Origin: Caenimonas soli | Lineage (GTDB): Bacteria > Pseudomonadota > Gammaproteobacteria > Burkholderiales > Burkholderiaceae_C | Direction of reading: 5' to 3' | NCBI RefSeq assembly: GCF_013155545.1 | Contig: NZ_JABJVV010000026.1 | Location: 1-46,067, forward strand | DNA length: 46,067 bases | Shown here: piece after piece, positions 37,328-45,380 of the stretch | Layout: every line of letters begins with the position of its first letter | Numbering within the stretch: position 1 is the first letter of the stretch | Notes under the pieces: model-generated | The model's database searches: none | What the model saw: only the letters and a program-made list of their open reading frames with translations | Told to the model about the DNA's origin: nothing | Program-made: the position numbers and the translations under genes

Positions 37328-37522
37328 TACACTTTCGCCCATGTTCATCCACCGCACCAACATCACAGGTCGTTCGAGCCGGGGAGCCTGGCCCTGGCGG
37401 AAGCCTGATTTCGTGCGTTCCTGATTGCACGGGGCAGCCCCGTGCCCCCGCGCCTCTTGCCAGAGAGGTACCCGTCTTGAATAGTGCGGCACCATGCCGC
37501 CGAGCTTGTGGAGGCTCACCCC
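37328..37522 (+). promoter_or_regulatory. Candidate trp attenuator and trpE leader region
   Basis: Hairpin A is GCACGGGG-CAG-CCCCGTGC (37427-37445). B is CCTCT-TGCCAG-AGAGG (37453-37468). C is GCGGCA-CCA-TGCCGC (37486-37500). CGGGG in the leader ORF (37380-37384) could pair with the CCCCG half of A. GCCTC (37452-37456, overlapping B) could pair with GAGGC (37511-37515), masking the trpE Shine-Dalgarno GGAGG (37510-37514). No T tract follows, so control may act on translation or through Rho. A mini-ORF (37494-37526, MPPSLWRLTP) ends in TTGA overlapping the trpE TTG start. Confidence 0.55.
37341..37424 (+). CDS. trpL: Putative trp leader peptide with Trp-Pro-Trp
   Basis: A 27-codon ORF upstream of trpE begins MFIHRTNITGRSS, carries AWPWRKP with two Trp codons separated by one codon, and stops at 37422-37424. 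A -10-like TACACT (37328-37333) lies seven bases before the ATG with no Shine-Dalgarno, so it may be leaderless. Tandem Trp codons followed by competing hairpins are what a transcription or translation attenuator of trpE would show. Coding status is inferred from these features. Confidence 0.7.
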   Translation: MFIHRTNITGRSSRGAWPWRKPDFVRS

Positions 37523-39022
37523 TTGATCACCGAACTTGAATTCAAAAGCCTTGCTTCGCAGGGCTACAACCGTATTCCGCTGATCGCCGAAGCGTTCGCG
37601 GACCTGGAAACCCCGCTCTCGCTCTATCTGAAACTGGCCCACGCCAAGGGCGGCGGCAAGCACAGCTTCCTGCTGGAATCCGTGGTCGGCGGCGAGCGGT
37701 TCGGGCGCTACAGCTTCATCGGATTGCCCGCCAACACGCTGCTGCGCGCCAGCGGCTTCGGTGCCGATGCCTTGACCGAAGTCGTCAAGGACGGCAACGT
37801 CATCGAGACGGCGCGCGGCAATCCCCTGGACTTCATCGCGCAGTACCAGACCCGCTTCAAAGTCGCCTTGCGGCCCGGCCTGCCGCGGTTTTGCGGCGGC
37901 CTGGCCGGCTACTTCGGTTACGACACCGTGCGCTACATCGAGAAGAAGCTGGAAAAAAGCTGCCCGGTCGACACGCTGGGCTGCCCGGACATCCTGCTGC
38001 TGCAGTGCGAAGAACTGGCCGTGATCGACAACCTGTCGGGCAAGCTCTATCTCATCGTCTACGCCGATCCGGGCCAGGGCGAAGCCTATGCCAACGGCAA
38101 GAAGCGCCTGCGCGAGCTCAAGGAGCAGCTGAAATACTCGGTGAGCGCTCCCGTGATCAAGCAGACGCAGACATTCCCCGCCGAGCGCGACTTCGCCAAG
38201 GCGGACTACCTGAAGGCCGTGGAGCGCGCCAAGGAGCTGATCGCCGCCGGCGACTTCATGCAGGTGCAGGTGGGGCAGCGCATCAAGAAGCGCTACACGG
38301 AATCGCCGCTGTCGCTTTACCGTGCGCTGCGCTCGCTCAATCCCAGCCCCTACATGTACTACTACCACTTCGGGGATTTCCACGTGGTGGGGGCCTCGCC
38401 CGAAATCCTGGTGCGCCAGGAGCAGACGCCCGAAGGCCAGAAGGTCACCATCCGTCCGCTGGCAGGTACCCGCCCCCGCGCAGCCTCGCCCGAGCAGGAC
38501 AAGCTCGTCGAGCAGGAACTGATCAACGACCCCAAGGAGCGTGCCGAGCACGTGATGCTGATCGACCTGGCGCGCAACGACATTGGCCGCATCGCCAAGA
38601 CCGGCACCGTCAAGGTGACCGAGGCCTTCGCCGTGGAGCGCTACAGCCACGTGATGCACATCGTCAGCAACGTCGAAGGCATCCTCAACGACGGCATGAC
38701 CAGCATCGACGTGCTCAAGGCCACGTTCCCGGCCGGCACCTTGACCGGAGCGCCGAAGGTACACGCCATGGAGCTGATCGACCAGCTGGAGCCGACCAAG
38801 CGCGGCCTCTACGGCGGGGCCTGCGGCTACCTCAGCTACGCCGGCGACATGGACGTAGCGATTGCGATTCGCACCGGCATCATCAAGGACCAGATGCTGT
38901 ATGTGCAGGCCGCCGCCGGCGTCGTCGCCGACTCCGTGCCCGAACTGGAATGGAAAGAAACCGAAGCCAAGGCGCGGGCGCTGCTGCGCGCCTCCGAACT
39001 GGTCGAGGAGGGCCTGGAATGA
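37523..39022 (+). CDS. trpE: Anthranilate synthase component I
   Basis: TrpE converts chorismate and ammonia to anthranilate. I place the start at TTG 37523, eight bases after GGAGG; the product is 499 residues. The N-terminal tryptophan-feedback region (LLESVVGGERFGRYSFIGLP) leads to the chorismate-binding domain with DFMQVQVGQRIKKRY, SPEILVRQEQTPEGQKVTIR, IRPLAGTRPRAA, DLARNDIGRIAKTGTVKV and AGTLTGAPKVHAMELIDQLE. In-frame GTG codons at 37484 and 37508 are less likely starts. The stop overlaps the chorismate mutase ATG (ATGA). Confidence 0.96.
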   Translation: MITELEFKSLASQGYNRIPLIAEAFADLETPLSLYLKLAHAKGGGKHSFLLESVVGGERFGRYSFIGLPANTLLRASGFGADALTEVVKDGNVIETARGNPLDFIAQYQTRFKVALRPGLPRFCGGLAGYFGYDTVRYIEKKLEKSCPVDTLGCPDILLLQCEELAVIDNLSGKLYLIVYADPGQGEAYANGKKRLRELKEQLKYSVSAPVIKQTQTFPAERDFAKADYLKAVERAKELIAAGDFMQVQVGQRIKKRYTESPLSLYRALRSLNPSPYMYYYHFGDFHVVGASPEILVRQEQTPEGQKVTIRPLAGTRPRAASPEQDKLVEQELINDPKERAEHVMLIDLARNDIGRIAKTGTVKVTEAFAVERYSHVMHIVSNVEGILNDGMTSIDVLKATFPAGTLTGAPKVHAMELIDQLEPTKRGLYGGACGYLSYAGDMDVAIAIRTGIIKDQMLYVQAAAGVVADSVPELEWKETEAKARALLRASELVEEGLE

Positions 39023-39336
39023 ACAAGCCTGTTGTCCATCATTGCCAATCGATGGCGGAAGTGCGCCAGCACATCGATGCGCTCGACGCGCGTATCGTGC
39101 CGCTGCTGGCCGAGCGCAGCGGCTACGTGGCCCAGGCGGCGCGCATCAAGCAGCATGCCAACCAGGTGCACGACCAGGAGCGCATCGACTTCATCGTCGA
39201 TCGGGTCAAGGCAATGGCGCGCGAATTGGGCGCGCCCGAAGCGGTGGTCGAGGCCACCTATCGCGCCATGATCGATGGCTTCATCGAGTTCGAACGGGGC
39301 GAATTCGCGCGTCTTCACGCAAGGACTGAGCCATGA
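39019..39336 (+). CDS. AroQ-class chorismate mutase-like protein
   Basis: The 105-residue all-helical protein has the AroQ/PchB pattern: VRQHIDALDARIVPLLAERS, AARIKQHANQVHDQERIDFI and a third helix ending FIEFERGEF. Arg in RQHIDALDARIV, the Lys in RIK and Glu near the end match the chorismate mutase active site. It would turn chorismate to prephenate, or act as an isochorismate pyruvate lyase as PchB does. It is translationally coupled to both trpE and trpG by ATGA overlaps, an unusual position for an enzyme that competes for TrpE's substrate. Confidence 0.85.
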   Translation: MNKPVVHHCQSMAEVRQHIDALDARIVPLLAERSGYVAQAARIKQHANQVHDQERIDFIVDRVKAMARELGAPEAVVEATYRAMIDGFIEFERGEFARLHARTEP

Positions 39337-39905
39337 AGCTATTGATGATCGACAACTACGACAGCTTCACCTACAACCTGGTGCAGTATTTCGGCGAACT
39401 CGGTGCGCAGGTCGAAGTGTTCCGCAACGACGAGATCACGGTGGCCGGCATCGCGGAGCGCCGGCCCGACGTGCTGGTCGTGTCGCCGGGGCCCTGCTCG
39501 CCGGCCGAGGCCGGCATCTCGGTCGCAGCGATTCAACACTTCGCCGGCAAGCTGCCGATCCTGGGCGTTTGCCTGGGGCACCAGAGCATCGGCGCTGCCC
39601 TGGGCGGCAAGATCGTGCGCGCCCAGCAGCTGATGCACGGCAAGACCAGCGTGATCACGACGACGCGCGAGGGCGTCTTCGCCGGCCTGCCCGAAAAATT
39701 CACCGTCAACCGCTACCACTCGCTGGCCATCGAGAGAGCCTCCTGTCCGGCCGAACTGGCCACCACGGCCTGGACCGATGACGGCGAGATCATGGGTGTG
39801 CGCCACAAGGAGCTGCCGATCCAGGGCGTGCAGTTCCATCCCGAATCCATACTCACCGAGCATGGCCATGCCATGTTGAAGAACTTCCTGGAGCAGCGGC
39901 AATGA
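39333..39905 (+). CDS. trpG: Anthranilate synthase component II (glutamine amidotransferase)
   Basis: TrpG supplies ammonia from glutamine to TrpE. The 190-residue class I amidotransferase has LMIDNYDSFTYNLVQYFGEL at the start, SPGPCSPAEAGIS, the catalytic Cys in LGVCLGHQSIG (about residue 80), and the His-Glu pair in GVQFHPESILTEHG (about 169-182). In some bacteria the same protein also serves folate synthesis as PabA. Overlaps of four bases couple it to the mutase before and the aldolase after. Confidence 0.97.
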   Translation: MKLLMIDNYDSFTYNLVQYFGELGAQVEVFRNDEITVAGIAERRPDVLVVSPGPCSPAEAGISVAAIQHFAGKLPILGVCLGHQSIGAALGGKIVRAQQLMHGKTSVITTTREGVFAGLPEKFTVNRYHSLAIERASCPAELATTAWTDDGEIMGVRHKELPIQGVQFHPESILTEHGHAMLKNFLEQRQ

Positions 39906-40966
39906 GCGCGCCGGTGGATTTGCGCAGCGACACGGTCACGCAACCCACCGCCGGGATGCGTGCCGCCATGGCCGCCGCACCACTGGGCGACGACGTGTTC
40001 GGCGACGACCCCAGCGTCAACGCCCTGCAGGACAAGATCGCCGCGATGCTGGGCTTCGAAGCGGCGCTGTTCGTGCCGACCGGAACGCAAGGCAATCTCT
40101 GCGCCATCCTCGCCCACTGCCAGCGCGGCGACGAATACATCGTCGGCCAGATGCAGCATTGCTATCGCTGGGAAGGCGGCGGCGCGGCCGTGTTCGGCAG
40201 TGTCCAGCCGCAGCCGCTGGACAACCAGGCCGACGGCTCGCTGGCGCTGGCGCAGATCGAGGCCGCCATCAAGCCGGACGATCCGCATTTCGCCCGCACC
40301 CGCCTCTTGGCCCTGGAAAACACGATAGGCGGCAAGCTGCTGCCCATGGCCTATGTCGAGCAGGCCACGCAGCTGGCGCAGCGCAAGGGCCTGTCCCGCC
40401 ACCTGGATGGCGCGCGCTTGTTCAATGCGGCCGTGGCCCAGGCGGCGCAGGCCGGCAGCGATCCACGGGCGGAGGCGCGGCGCATCGCCCAGTGCTTCGA
40501 CAGCGTGTCGGTGTGCTTCAGCAAGGGCCTGGGCGCACCGGCGGGCTCGGCGCTGTGCGGCTCGCGCGAGCTGATCGCCCGCGCCAGACGTATCCGCAAA
40601 ATGGCCGGTGGCGCGATGCGCCAAGCCGGCTTCATCGCGGCTGCCGCTTCGTACGCGCTCGATCACCATATCGACCGTCTGGCCGAAGACCATGCGCTGG
40701 CACGGCGGCTGGCCGAGGGTCTGGGCGGTATTGCGGAACTGCAGGTGGAGCCGCCGCAGACCAACATCCTGTTCGTCGATCTGGTCGGGCCGGCCCAGGA
40801 GCGGTCTGCCGCGCTGCTGGACCATCTGGCGCGCGAAGGTGTGCAGGCGACCGGGCTGTACCGCCTGCGCTTCGTGACCCATCTGGATGTGGACGCGGCG
40901 GGGGTGGAGCGCGCCGTCGCCGCCATCCGGCGCTTCTTTCAAGTCTCCGGAACCCGCCATGCCTGA
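39902..40966 (+). CDS. ltaE: Low-specificity L-threonine aldolase
   Basis: This PLP enzyme splits threonine or related beta-hydroxy amino acids to glycine and an aldehyde. The 354-residue product has DLRSDTVTQPTAGMRAAMAA at the start, DVFGDDPSVNALQDKIAAML, and PLP-lysine region CFSKGLGAPAGSALCGSREL (about residues 200-220). This matches fold-type I aldolases; the substrate range cannot be told. It starts at an ATGA overlap with trpG and its last bases overlap the LysE-type gene. Its place inside the trp operon is notable. Confidence 0.92.
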   Translation: MSAPVDLRSDTVTQPTAGMRAAMAAAPLGDDVFGDDPSVNALQDKIAAMLGFEAALFVPTGTQGNLCAILAHCQRGDEYIVGQMQHCYRWEGGGAAVFGSVQPQPLDNQADGSLALAQIEAAIKPDDPHFARTRLLALENTIGGKLLPMAYVEQATQLAQRKGLSRHLDGARLFNAAVAQAAQAGSDPRAEARRIAQCFDSVSVCFSKGLGAPAGSALCGSRELIARARRIRKMAGGAMRQAGFIAAAASYALDHHIDRLAEDHALARRLAEGLGGIAELQVEPPQTNILFVDLVGPAQERSAALLDHLAREGVQATGLYRLRFVTHLDVDAAGVERAVAAIRRFFQVSGTRHA

Positions 40967-41609
40967 CTTTCATCACCTGTTGCTGTTCATGGCCGCCGGC
41001 TGGCTGCTCAACCTCACGCCCGGGCCGGACGTGCTGTACATCGTGACCAATTCGCTGCGCTCGGGGGCGCGCGCCGGAATCGTCGCCGGACTGGGCATCA
41101 CGGCCGGCTGCTTCGTCCATATCTTTGCGGCGGCCTTGGGCGTCAGTGCATTGCTGGCCACCTCGGCCACGGCGTTCGCGGTGCTCAAATGGGCCGGCGC
41201 TGCCTACCTGCTGTGGATCGGTGTGAGGCTGCTGCTGTCCAAGGCGCCGCAGGTCACCCCGGATCTGGCTGCACTGGCCGCGGCCGAACCGCCGCGCAGC
41301 CTCAAGGCGATCTGGCGCGGCGGTTTCTGGACCAATGTGCTCAATCCCAAGGTGGCCATCTTCTTCCTGGCCTTCGTGCCGCAGTTCATCGCGCCCGACG
41401 CGAGCAACAAGGCGCTGGCCTTCGTACTGCTGGGCGCGCTGTTCAACCTGAACGCCATCCCCGTCAATGCCGGGTGGGCCCTTGCCGCAGCGTGGATGGC
41501 CAGGCGGGATAGCGTGCAGCGTGGCATGCACTGGCTCGACCGCGTGGCCGGAGCCATGTTCATTGGCTTTGGCATCAAGCTGGCCTTGTCCGACAATCGA
41601 GTTCAGTAA
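40959..41609 (+). CDS. LysE/RhtB-family amino acid exporter
   Basis: From ATG 40959 the product has 216 residues with about six hydrophobic segments and the family signature LNLTPGPDVLYIVTNSLRSG (residues 17-36), then AGIVAGLGITAGCFVHIFAA. GGFWTNVLNPKVAIFFLAFV follows in the second half. LysE/RhtB proteins export amino acids such as lysine, threonine or homoserine. Overlapping the threonine aldolase gene by 8 bases and preceding trpD, it may export an amino acid linked to this operon. The substrate is unknown. Confidence 0.9.
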   Translation: MPDFHHLLLFMAAGWLLNLTPGPDVLYIVTNSLRSGARAGIVAGLGITAGCFVHIFAAALGVSALLATSATAFAVLKWAGAAYLLWIGVRLLLSKAPQVTPDLAALAAAEPPRSLKAIWRGGFWTNVLNPKVAIFFLAFVPQFIAPDASNKALAFVLLGALFNLNAIPVNAGWALAAAWMARRDSVQRGMHWLDRVAGAMFIGFGIKLALSDNRVQ

Positions 41610-41621
41610 ATGGAGATCGCC

Positions 41622-42653
41622 ATGCCCATCACCCCCCAGGAAGCGCTGCAGCGCACCATCGAACACCGCGAGATATTCCACGACGAGATGCTCAAGGTCG
41701 TGCGCATGATCATGAGCGGCGAGCTCTCTCCCGTCATGATGGCCGCCCTGATCACGGGCCTGCGCGTCAAGAAGGAAACCATTGGCGAGATCACGGCCGC
41801 CGCCCAGGTGATGCGCGAGTTCTCGACCAAGGTCAACGTGGCCGACAAGACCCACCTGGTCGATATCGTGGGCACGGGCGGTGACGGCTCGCACACCTTC
41901 AATATTTCCACCTGCACGATGTTCGTGGCCGCGGCCGCCGGCGCCAAGGTCAGCAAGCATGGCGGCCGCAGCGTTTCCAGCAAGAGCGGCAGCGCCGACG
42001 TGCTGGAAAGCCTGGGGCTGAACATCAACCTGGCGCCCGAAGCCATCGCCCGCTGCATTGAAGAGGTGGGTATCGGCTTTATGTTCGCGCCGAATCACCA
42101 TCCCGCGATGAAGAACGTCGCGCCGGTGCGCAAGGAACTCGGCGTTCGCACCATCTTCAACATCCTGGGCCCGCTCACCAACCCGGCCAGCGCCCCCAAC
42201 ATCCTGATGGGCGTGTTCCACCCCGACCTCGTGGGCATCCAGGTGCGGGCGCTGCAACGCCTCGGCGCCGATCACGCCGTCGTGGTGTATGGCCGCGATG
42301 GCATGGACGAGGTGAGCCTGGGCGCGGCGACCATGGTGGGTGAACTCAAGCATGGGCAGATCCACGAATACGAGATCCACCCCGAGGATTTCGGCCTGCC
42401 GATGGCCAGCAACCGCGCGCTCAAGGTGGAGACGCCGGAGCAATCGCGCCTGATGCTGATGAGCGTGCTCGACAACCAGTCCGGCGCCGCCCGGGACATC
42501 GTGGTCTTCAACGCCGGTGTCGCCTTGTACGCCGCCAATGTGGTCGAGACCATTCAGGCCGGCATCGTCAAGGCGCGGGCCGCCATCGAATCGGGCGCTG
42601 CCAAGCACAAGCTCGAGCAGTTGATCAGTCTTTCCAAATCGCTCGCAGCCTGA
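41622..42653 (+). CDS. trpD: Anthranilate phosphoribosyltransferase
   Basis: TrpD attaches phosphoribose to anthranilate. The ATG at 41622 is six bases after GGAGAT; an earlier in-frame ATG at 41610 overlaps the exporter stop but would bury the Shine-Dalgarno. The 343-residue protein has DIVGTGGDGSHTFNISTCTM (PRPP loop), KHGGRSVSSKSGSADVLESL, and FAPNHHPAMKNVAPVRKELG. It follows the exporter by 12 bases and precedes trpC by 5. Confidence 0.97.
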   Translation: MPITPQEALQRTIEHREIFHDEMLKVVRMIMSGELSPVMMAALITGLRVKKETIGEITAAAQVMREFSTKVNVADKTHLVDIVGTGGDGSHTFNISTCTMFVAAAAGAKVSKHGGRSVSSKSGSADVLESLGLNINLAPEAIARCIEEVGIGFMFAPNHHPAMKNVAPVRKELGVRTIFNILGPLTNPASAPNILMGVFHPDLVGIQVRALQRLGADHAVVVYGRDGMDEVSLGAATMVGELKHGQIHEYEIHPEDFGLPMASNRALKVETPEQSRLMLMSVLDNQSGAARDIVVFNAGVALYAANVVETIQAGIVKARAAIESGAAKHKLEQLISLSKSLAA

Positions 42654-42658
42654 AGCCC

Positions 42659-43450
42659 ATGTCGGACATCCTGAACCAGATCGTCGCGGTCAAGCGCGAG
42701 GAAATCGCCGCCGCGCAGAAGAAGATTCCCTTCGCCGCCATGCGTGCGGATGCGGAAAGCCGGGTGCTGACCCGCGACTTCGAAGGCGCGCTGCGGCGCA
42801 AGATCGACGCAGGCAAGAGCGCCGTGATTGCCGAAATCAAGAAGGCCAGCCCGAGCAAGGGCGTGCTGCGCGCCGACTTCATCCCGGCCGACATCGCCCA
42901 GAGCTACGCCGAAGCCGGCGCCGCTTGCCTGTCCGTGCTGACCGACCGCCAGTTCTTCCAGGGCCAGGCCGACTACCTGAAGCAGGCGCGGGCGTCCTGC
43001 GACCTGCCGGTGCTGCGCAAGGACTTCATGGTCGATGCCTACCAGATCTATGAATCGCGGGCCATGGGTGCGGACTGCGTGCTCCTGATCGCGGCTTGCC
43101 TGGAAGACGCGCAGATGGCCGAACTGGAGGCGATCGCCCGCAGCCTGGACATGGCTGTGCTGGTCGAAGTGCACGACCGGCCCGAACTCGAGCGCGCGCT
43201 CAAGCTCAAGACCCCCTTGCTGGGCATCAACAACCGCAACCTGCGCAGCTTCGAGGTCTCATTGGAGACCACATTGGGCCTGCTGGGCGAGGTGCCGGTC
43301 GATCGCGTGCTGGTCACCGAGTCGGGCATCCTGACCCAGGACGACGTGAAGAAGATGCGTGACGCCGGCGTCTATGCTTTCCTGGTGGGCGAGGCCTTCA
43401 TGCGCGCCGACGATCCCGGCCAAGCACTGGCCGCGCTGTTCGGAAACTGA
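42659..43450 (+). CDS. trpC: Indole-3-glycerol phosphate synthase
   Basis: TrpC closes the indole ring from carboxyphenylaminodeoxyribulose phosphate. The 263-residue TIM barrel shows AVIAEIKKASPSKGVLRADF (catalytic Lys), LSVLTDRQFFQGQADYLKQA, VLRKDFMVDAYQIYESRAMG and LLGINNRNLRSFEVSLETTL, then VTESGILTQDDVKKMR. trpF, trpB and trpA are not in the window, as expected where they form a separate operon. ung starts three bases after the stop. Confidence 0.97.
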   Translation: MSDILNQIVAVKREEIAAAQKKIPFAAMRADAESRVLTRDFEGALRRKIDAGKSAVIAEIKKASPSKGVLRADFIPADIAQSYAEAGAACLSVLTDRQFFQGQADYLKQARASCDLPVLRKDFMVDAYQIYESRAMGADCVLLIAACLEDAQMAELEAIARSLDMAVLVEVHDRPELERALKLKTPLLGINNRNLRSFEVSLETTLGLLGEVPVDRVLVTESGILTQDDVKKMRDAGVYAFLVGEAFMRADDPGQALAALFGN

Positions 43451-43453
43451 AAA

Positions 43454-44164
43454 GTGGATAACCTGCAGCGCTGGGAACCCGAGCATTGGGGCTTGGCTGA
43501 TGGATGGGGCGGCGTGGTTGACGCCTTCCTGTCGAGCACCACCGGCCTGCGGCTCGCCTCGTTCATTCGTGAACGGCTGGCGGCCGGTGCCACGATCTAT
43601 CCGCCGCGTCCTTTCCGGGCGCTTGAGCTGACCCCCTTGCACAAGGTGCGGGCGGTGATCCTGGGCCAGGACCCCTACCATGGCCCCGGCCAAGCCGAAG
43701 GCCTGGCCTTTTCCGTGCGACCTGGCGTCAAACTGCCGCCATCGTTGCGCAACATCTTCAAGGAACTGCGCAGCGAGCCGGATGAGCCATTGCCCACCCA
43801 TGGCTCGCTGGTCGATTGGGCGCAGCGCGGTGTCCTGCTCCTCAATACCAGCCTGACCGTCGAGGATGGCCTCCCCGGCAGCCACGCCAAGAAAGGCTGG
43901 GAAGTGCTGACCGACGCGCTGCTGGCCGAGGTTGCTGCCCGGGCGTCGCCTTGCGTATACATGCTCTGGGGCGCCCATGCCCAAGCCAAGGCCCCGCTGA
44001 TCGAGGAAACCGCAGCTCGCCACGACCGTGAGGCCATGGTGTTGCTGGCCAACCACCCTTCGCCGCTGTCGGCCAGCCGGCCACCCGTGCCGTTCCTCGG
44101 CTGCGGTCATTTCGGGCTGGCCCGCGAATGGCTGGCAGCGCGCGGGTACTCAAGCGTTTTTTGA
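43454..44164 (+). CDS. ung: Uracil-DNA glycosylase
   Basis: Ung removes uracil from DNA. The 236-residue family-1 enzyme has the water-activating loop VILGQDPYHGPGQAEGLAFS (about residues 72-91), LLLNTSLTVEDGLPGSH, and the DNA-intercalation loop NHPSPLSASRPPVPFLGCGH. It starts at GTG 43454 directly after trpC, so it probably rides on the trp transcript. Its end overlaps the convergent patatin-like gene by 15 bases. Confidence 0.96.
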   Translation: MDNLQRWEPEHWGLADGWGGVVDAFLSSTTGLRLASFIRERLAAGATIYPPRPFRALELTPLHKVRAVILGQDPYHGPGQAEGLAFSVRPGVKLPPSLRNIFKELRSEPDEPLPTHGSLVDWAQRGVLLLNTSLTVEDGLPGSHAKKGWEVLTDALLAEVAARASPCVYMLWGAHAQAKAPLIEETAARHDREAMVLLANHPSPLSASRPPVPFLGCGHFGLAREWLAARGYSSVF

Positions 44165-45313
44165 GCGCTTGAACAGCCGCGCGAGCCACGACCGAAAGCC
44201 CCTTTCCCGGATGCTTCCGTCGGGAGACGGTGACGGCAGGTCCTGCCGAGTGTCGTCGAGGTAGTCGCGCCGGATATCGACGGTGCTGCGCTGGCCCAGC
44301 GCGTCGAAATGCCGCGCCAGCCAGTGCGCTGCCGAGGCCTGGCCGGCCTCGAACAGCTTGCGGATCATGACTCCGTCGGTCGATGTCTTGGTGGAAGCCG
44401 GCCAGGCCTGCAGGGCTGGGCCGCCATCGATGCGGTGCACCAGGACGTTCTTGCAGTACGCACCCTGCAGAGCGCCCTTGGCCAGCAGGTCGTTGATGAG
44501 GTCGATGGAGCGCATTTGGGTCAGCAGGCTGGCGTTGAAGGTCAGCTCATTGACGCGATCCAGGATCTCGCCCGAGCTCTGGGGGATGCGGTCGCGCCGC
44601 AGCGGGTTGAGCTGCACCAGCATCAGGTCGGGGCTCTCGCAGCGATCGATCAGGGGCGCCAGGGCCGGATTGACCGAATAGCCGCCATCCCAGTAGTGTT
44701 CGCCGTCGATCTCCACGGCCTTGAACAGCATCGGCAGGCAAGCCGATGCCATCACGGCCTCCACGGTGAGCTGCCTGCCACCGAAGATGACGGCCTTGCC
44801 GGTCCTGACATGTGTGGCCGAAACGAAGACCTTGAGCTGGTGGGTGTGGGCGATGGCCTCGAAGTCGATCTCGCGCTCCAGCAGGCGGCGCAGCGGATTG
44901 ATGTCCAGCGGGTTCGACTGGTAAGGGGAAAACAGGCCCCTCAAGGTGTTCGAGATGATGTTGGTAGGCGCTAACTCCGTAGGTAGCCCGCCCCAGAGCA
45001 TCGCAGCAACCCTTTCCTGCAGCGCTCCCAGGCTGCCCCAGGCCGCGATTTCGCCCCATATGCGGGCCAACGAATCGCGCGCGGCGCGGCGCGGGTCCTG
45101 GCCGGCGGCGAGGCCTTTGCAGTAGCCACTGGCCAGGGCCACGGCGTTCACGGCGCCGGCGCTGGTGCCGCTGAGGCCTTCGAGGGCGATGCGCTCGTCG
45201 GCGAGCAGGGCGTCGAGCACGCCCCAAGTGAAGGCGCCGTGCGAGCCGCCCCCCTGCAAAGCCAGATTGACGGTCCGCATACCGGGATTCAAAGCAACAT
45301 TCATGCGGGGCAT
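44150..45313 (-). CDS. Patatin-like phospholipase family protein
   Basis: From ATG 45313 the product has 387 residues (ATG 45304 is an alternative; neither has a clear Shine-Dalgarno). The patatin fold shows the oxyanion loop LALQGGGSHGAFTWGVLDAL, the nucleophile elbow GLSGTSAG (Ser) and the catalytic Asp in YWDGGYSVNPALAPLIDR. It would hydrolyse acyl-lipids. No signal peptide is evident, so it probably acts at the inner face of the membrane or in the cytoplasm. It faces ung tail to tail. Confidence 0.9.
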   Translation of the reverse strand: MPRMNVALNPGMRTVNLALQGGGSHGAFTWGVLDALLADERIALEGLSGTSAGAVNAVALASGYCKGLAAGQDPRRAARDSLARIWGEIAAWGSLGALQERVAAMLWGGLPTELAPTNIISNTLRGLFSPYQSNPLDINPLRRLLEREIDFEAIAHTHQLKVFVSATHVRTGKAVIFGGRQLTVEAVMASACLPMLFKAVEIDGEHYWDGGYSVNPALAPLIDRCESPDLMLVQLNPLRRDRIPQSSGEILDRVNELTFNASLLTQMRSIDLINDLLAKGALQGAYCKNVLVHRIDGGPALQAWPASTKTSTDGVMIRKLFEAGQASAAHWLARHFDALGQRSTVDIRRDYLDDTRQDLPSPSPDGSIRERGFRSWLARLFKRSKNA

Positions 45314-45362
45314 TGTGGGGTCAATGCCTGACCCAAAGGTGACCCGGCGGAGCAAATCGTGC

Positions 45363-45368
45363 TATATT
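45363..45368 (+). promoter_or_regulatory. -10-like TATATT before the tRNA cluster
   Basis: TATATT (45363-45368) lies 12 bases before tRNA-Tyr, a suitable distance for the promoter of the tRNA-Tyr/Gly/Thr-tuf transcript. The -35 is not clear. Confidence 0.45.
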
Positions 45369-45380
45369 TCGAGGTTCGCC

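Noticed and set aside
37427..37445. Calling hairpin A a classical trp terminator
   Set aside because: No T tract follows the stem, so only a regulatory hairpin is proposed.
40632..42608. 658-codon frame antisense to ltaE-exporter-trpD
   Set aside because: It crosses three clear plus-strand genes and has only shadow composition.
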